Shown here one piece after another: positions 7,816-9,635 of a stretch of DNA of 9,635 nt. The notes below the pieces were generated by a model. That model was not told where the DNA came from. It saw nothing but the letters and a program-made list of their open reading frames with translations, and did not search any database. The DNA lies in assembly GCA_021779695.1 (NCBI GenBank), contig JAJYAE010000158.1, positions 1-9,635 of the forward strand. The letters are read 5' to 3'. This DNA comes from Acidobacteriota bacterium (lineage in GTDB: Bacteria > Acidobacteriota > Terriglobia > Terriglobales > Acidobacteriaceae). Position numbers and translations under genes: made by a program. Position 1 is the stretch's first letter. The number at the start of each line of letters is the position of its first letter.

Positions 7816-7864
7816 CGGTTGAATCCCGGTGGAGGGCCGCACACAAGCACACTCGAAGTACCCT

Positions 7865-7890
7865 GAACGGCGCAGACTGCCTCGCCGTCC
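7865..7890 (-). other. Weak GC-rich hairpin in the DUF465-psd gap
   Basis: On the minus strand GGACGGC (7890-7884) can pair with GCCGTTC (7871-7865), with one G-T wobble and a 12-nt loop, about 34 nt after the DUF465 stop. There is no T-tract, so it is at best a weak terminator or a transcript end-stabiliser. The rest of the 125-base gap (7799-7923) shows no gene or RNA that I can recognise. Confidence 0.2.
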
Positions 7891-7923
7891 GCTGCACACC
7901 CGCCCGTTTCCCCGGAATTTGCG

Positions 7924-8133
7924 CTACACCGCAACAGCTAAGCGATGTTCCAGAGCGTAAATCAGATCTTTGGCGTGAAGTTTGAGCTTCTTCAGGCGGA
8001 CCTCTTCGAGCTGCTCTTCGGCGGACAGATAGGGCTTCTGAAGCAACTCTTCCAACCGCTGAGCGTAGCGTCGGTGTTCAGTGTGCAGACGTTCAAGTTC
8101 TTCGCTCAGCGTGGAATCCTTGATCTCATCCAT
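7924..8133 (-). CDS. Small YdcH-family protein (DUF465)
   Basis: A 69-residue protein of the YdcH/DUF465 family, whose molecular role is unknown. The family pattern of two short charged helices around a PYLS turn is plain: SEELERLHTEHRRYAQRLEEL (9-29), then KPYLSAEEQLEEVRLKKLKLHAKDLI (about 32-57). This predicts an antiparallel helical hairpin or coiled coil rather than an enzyme. The frame is open upstream to 8193, but the ATG at 8133 is chosen because a perfect GGAGG lies 6 nt before it and the family begins there. Normal length. It is transcribed with its neighbours but separated by 144 nt from rimI and 125 nt from psd, so it probably has its own promoter. The gap upstream contains two perfect inverted repeats. 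Confidence 0.88.
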   Translation of the reverse strand: MDEIKDSTLSEELERLHTEHRRYAQRLEELLQKPYLSAEEQLEEVRLKKLKLHAKDLIYALEHRLAVAV

Positions 8134-8139
8134 CAAGCA

Positions 8140-8144
8140 CCTCC
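8140..8144 (-). promoter_or_regulatory. Ribosome binding site that fixes the DUF465 start
   Basis: A perfect GGAGG on the minus strand with a 6-nt spacer to ATG 8133. It excludes the longer reading from 8193, whose extra 20 residues do not look like the family. Confidence 0.8.
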
Positions 8145-8212
8145 ATGGGTTATAGAACATTAACATATAGCTCCAGCCGCCCCCTTTGAGCAAGCGGGAA
8201 TCTGACAGAAAA

Positions 8213-8226
8213 ACAGGTGCACCTGT
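8213..8226. repeat. Perfect 14-nt palindrome, candidate operator
   Basis: ACAGGTGCACCTGT is its own reverse complement. It lies about 80 nt upstream of the DUF465 start and 52 nt downstream of the rimI stop. On the minus strand it is followed by TTTTCT, so a short 5-bp hairpin with a weak T-run could alternatively act as a feeble terminator for rimI. Binding by a dimeric regulator is a possible role; no factor is known from the sequence. Confidence 0.45.
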
Positions 8227-8251
8227 GGAATTTGGCGTTGGGCATCAACCC

Positions 8252-8269
8252 GCGTGATGAGTATCACGC
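8252..8269. repeat. Perfect 7-bp inverted repeat downstream of rimI
   Basis: GCGTGAT (8252-8258) and ATCACGC (8263-8269) are perfect complements around a GAGT spacer, starting 8 nt after the rimI stop on the minus strand. No T-tract follows. It may be a transcript-end hairpin for the tsaB-rimI unit or a protein-binding site. Confidence 0.45.
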
Positions 8270-8277
8270 AGAAACGC

Positions 8278-8784
8278 TCAAATATGAGGGGTATGCATCA
8301 AAGAGCATTCCTTGAAGCGAATCCGCATCAGAATTGCATCTTCCGGAGGATCAGCATAATAGCGCAACCTCCGGGCTGTTTCGCTGAAGCCCAGCTTCTG
8401 ATAAAAGCTCAGTGCTCGTCGGTTGGACGCACGAACTTCCAGGAGGGTCTCGATCACTTGCCTACTGTGCAGTTCCCTGGCGAGGGCGTTCCACAGGGCT
8501 GTCGCCACACCCTGCCGTTGAAATGCCGGGGCAATGCCGATGCATTCCAACTCCGATTCGGGTGGAATCATGCCGGCCACGGCAAATCCGGCCAGCGCAT
8601 CTGTCCCGGTTGCCACCGCGCCAAAAGCGATGCGCTGAGGCATCGCGTCGGACGTCAGGGCGGCAAGGTAGACCTCACGAGACCACCGGGGCATCTCAGG
8701 GAGAGACGCTGCAAGCGCAAGCATGGCGTCGAGGTCGGCCACGGTCATCGACCGGATCCTGAAGGCCGGACTGTCCAGCTTCAT
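8278..8784 (-). CDS. rimI: RimI-type GNAT N-acetyltransferase
   Basis: A 168-residue GNAT-fold enzyme. RimI transfers acetyl from acetyl-CoA to the N-terminus of ribosomal protein S18 in the cytoplasm. The acetyl-CoA-binding motif is visible: ECIGIAPAFQRQGVATALW (80-98), with Q89-x-x-G92-x-A94. The RimI core LLEVRASNRRALSFYQKLGF (114-133) is almost textbook, with E116 and Y128 at the positions of the catalytic Glu and Tyr of the E. coli enzyme. RYYADPPEDAILM (141-153) matches the family's YY...EDA..M end. It is about 20 residues longer than E. coli RimI. ATG 8784 overlaps the tsaB stop in an ATGA, a common tsaB-rimI arrangement. Other GNAT substrates cannot be ruled out, but the motifs and context favour RimI. 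Confidence 0.92.
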   Translation of the reverse strand: MKLDSPAFRIRSMTVADLDAMLALAASLPEMPRWSREVYLAALTSDAMPQRIAFGAVATGTDALAGFAVAGMIPPESELECIGIAPAFQRQGVATALWNALARELHSRQVIETLLEVRASNRRALSFYQKLGFSETARRLRYYADPPEDAILMRIRFKECSLMHTPHI

Positions 8785-9473
8785 TGCGGCCTCGGCGCCG
8801 GGGACGTAGCAAGGCCAGGATCCCCGAAGATCTCCGCGTCTGAACGCCGCAGATAGTGGCCATCGAGAGTCGTCAAATCGTCAAAGGCTTGAGAAATCAG
8901 ACGCGGATGCGCGCAGGAGAGTGCGTCCCAGGCCGTAGGAGGGTCCGTGCGAATCGGCCGGACACTCGGCCAGGCCGCAAGCACCATGGACTCAGCTGCG
9001 TCACAAAGAGCGATCTGGACAGGCGACGGAAGTACAGCCAGTTCGGCGGCTCCGGCAAGCTGCTCCCGGGGCTCGTTGCCATGTTCCGGAAACCGCAAAA
9101 AGATCTCATGCCGATGCGCGTCAAGTGCTGCCGCTGTGGTGCCCGCCTTGTGCGCCAGAACGGCCAGACGCGAGACGGCAATGAGCGGTATGCCCGCGGG
9201 CTGTACAAGGCCCTTGGCGGCGCTCAGACCGACGCGCACTCCTGTGAAACTGCCCGGTCCGGCAACGACGACAAGGGCTGCCAGGCTGTCTAGCGCGTGT
9301 CCATGGCTTGACAGCAGCGCAGCCACTGCGCCGACCAGAGTCGCCGAGTAAGTTCGCCCAGCAAGCTCCCTCTGGTCAAGCAGTTCCAGACGATCATCCC
9401 TCTGCCGTGCGAGGGCTACGGACCCTTCGGGTCCGCAGGTGTCAATTCCGAGAAGGAGCGTGGGTTCCGGCAT
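8781..9473 (-). CDS. tsaB: tRNA threonylcarbamoyladenosine biosynthesis protein TsaB
   Basis: A 230-residue protein of the ASKHA fold. TsaB is the non-catalytic partner of TsaD in the complex that adds the threonylcarbamoyl group to A37 of ANN-decoding tRNAs (t6A). Evidence: the N-terminal LLLGIDTCGPEGSVAL (6-21), with Cys where Ser or Thr is commoner, and above all the hallmark GPGSFTGVRVGLSAAKGL (72-89). The C-terminal HYLRRSDAE fits the PxYLR..E ending of the family. Length is typical. ATG 9473 leads straight into the conserved first strand, although no good ribosome site precedes it; coupling to the gene 9 nt upstream may explain that. It overlaps rimI by 4 nt. tsaD and tsaE are not in the window. 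Confidence 0.93.
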   Translation of the reverse strand: MPEPTLLLGIDTCGPEGSVALARQRDDRLELLDQRELAGRTYSATLVGAVAALLSSHGHALDSLAALVVVAGPGSFTGVRVGLSAAKGLVQPAGIPLIAVSRLAVLAHKAGTTAAALDAHRHEIFLRFPEHGNEPREQLAGAAELAVLPSPVQIALCDAAESMVLAAWPSVRPIRTDPPTAWDALSCAHPRLISQAFDDLTTLDGHYLRRSDAEIFGDPGLATSPAPRPQ

Positions 9474-9482
9474 AGTGTGCCG

Positions 9483-9635
9483 TCAGGCGACGGCCAGGGC
9501 CTGCGCCAGATCTGCGATCAGGTCTTCCTTATCCTCGATGCCGATGGAAAGCCGAATCGTGCCCTGGGTGATACCGGCCGCTTCCCTTTCCGCATCTGTC
9601 AGCGCTGCATGAGTCGTTGTCGCCGAGTGCGAAGC
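9483..9635 (-). CDS. C-terminus of a Cys/Met-metabolism PLP enzyme (O-acetylhomoserine sulfhydrylase / cystathionine gamma-synthase family), partial
   Basis: On the minus strand, 50 codons end in TGA at 9485-9483. The peptide begins [12 protein letters not shown] and continues with [20 protein letters not shown], ending [11 protein letters not shown]. The ASxxTTHA start and the [27 protein letters not shown] end are the C-terminal signature of the PLP-dependent transsulfuration and sulfhydrylation family (MetB/MetY/MetZ type). The Arg of IRLS is the substrate-carboxylate-binding residue in this family. The catalytic Lys and specificity-determining parts lie outside the window, so the exact reaction cannot be assigned. 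The 9-nt gap to tsaB suggests one transcript. Confidence 0.9.
   Translation of the reverse strand, partial: ASHSATTTHAALTDAEREAAGITQGTIRLSIGIEDKEDLIADLAQALAVA

Noticed and set aside
7810..7835. GGTTGAATCC near 7818 resembles a tRNA T-loop
   Set aside because: The T-arm stem does not pair properly and no acceptor, D or anticodon arm can be found around it.
8254..8856. A 200-codon plus-strand frame opposite rimI
   Set aside because: It is antisense to a clear RimI protein; Arg/Gly/His-rich with no motif.
3816..8986. The 13-mer GCAAGCACCATGG occurs both at about 3816 and about 8978
   Set aside because: About one such match is expected by chance in a window this size, the flanks differ, and one copy is inside tsaB.

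Overview
The window looks like chromosomal housekeeping DNA from a diderm bacterium, most likely of the Acidobacteriota (Terriglobia / Acidobacteriaceae type). This is an inference from moderately GC-rich codon use, a large exported TPR protein, the short (archaeal-type) phosphatidylserine decarboxylase paired with PssA, and the general character of the proteins. Nothing in the sequence proves the taxon. I see no mobile element, CRISPR array, tRNA or rRNA.

Left part (1-2640). The window opens with the last 28 codons of purH, the final enzyme of purine synthesis. A 282-base gap follows, then a large plus-strand gene for an exported tetratricopeptide-repeat protein. A strong bidirectional intrinsic terminator at 2542-2586 separates this gene from a convergent one.

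Middle part (2638-5031). A minus-strand gene encodes a lipoprotein sugar-binding protein of the ribose/xylose ABC-transporter type, with no transporter partners in view. It is divergent from a plus-strand HD-domain dNTP triphosphohydrolase (dgt).

Right part (5153-9635). Every gene is on the minus strand. Read in the direction of transcription they are: the C-terminus of a PLP-dependent Cys/Met-metabolism enzyme, tsaB, rimI, a small YdcH/DUF465 protein, psd, pssA, and an aspartate-semialdehyde-dehydrogenase-like protein. Two tight units stand out. tsaB-rimI overlap by 4 nt and lie 9 nt after the PLP enzyme. psd-pssA-ASADH-like are joined by a stop/start overlap and a 25-nt gap. psd and pssA together make phosphatidylethanolamine from CDP-diacylglycerol and serine. 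tsaB serves tRNA t6A modification, and rimI acetylates a ribosomal protein N-terminus.

The most unusual item is the ASADH-like protein. It keeps the fold-level motifs but has lost the catalytic cysteine motif and the phosphate-binding arginine motif, and it sits in a phospholipid operon. A second point of interest is the rimI/DUF465 gap, which holds a perfect 14-nt palindrome and a second perfect inverted repeat. I did not find a clearly new multi-gene system; most of the window is ordinary.
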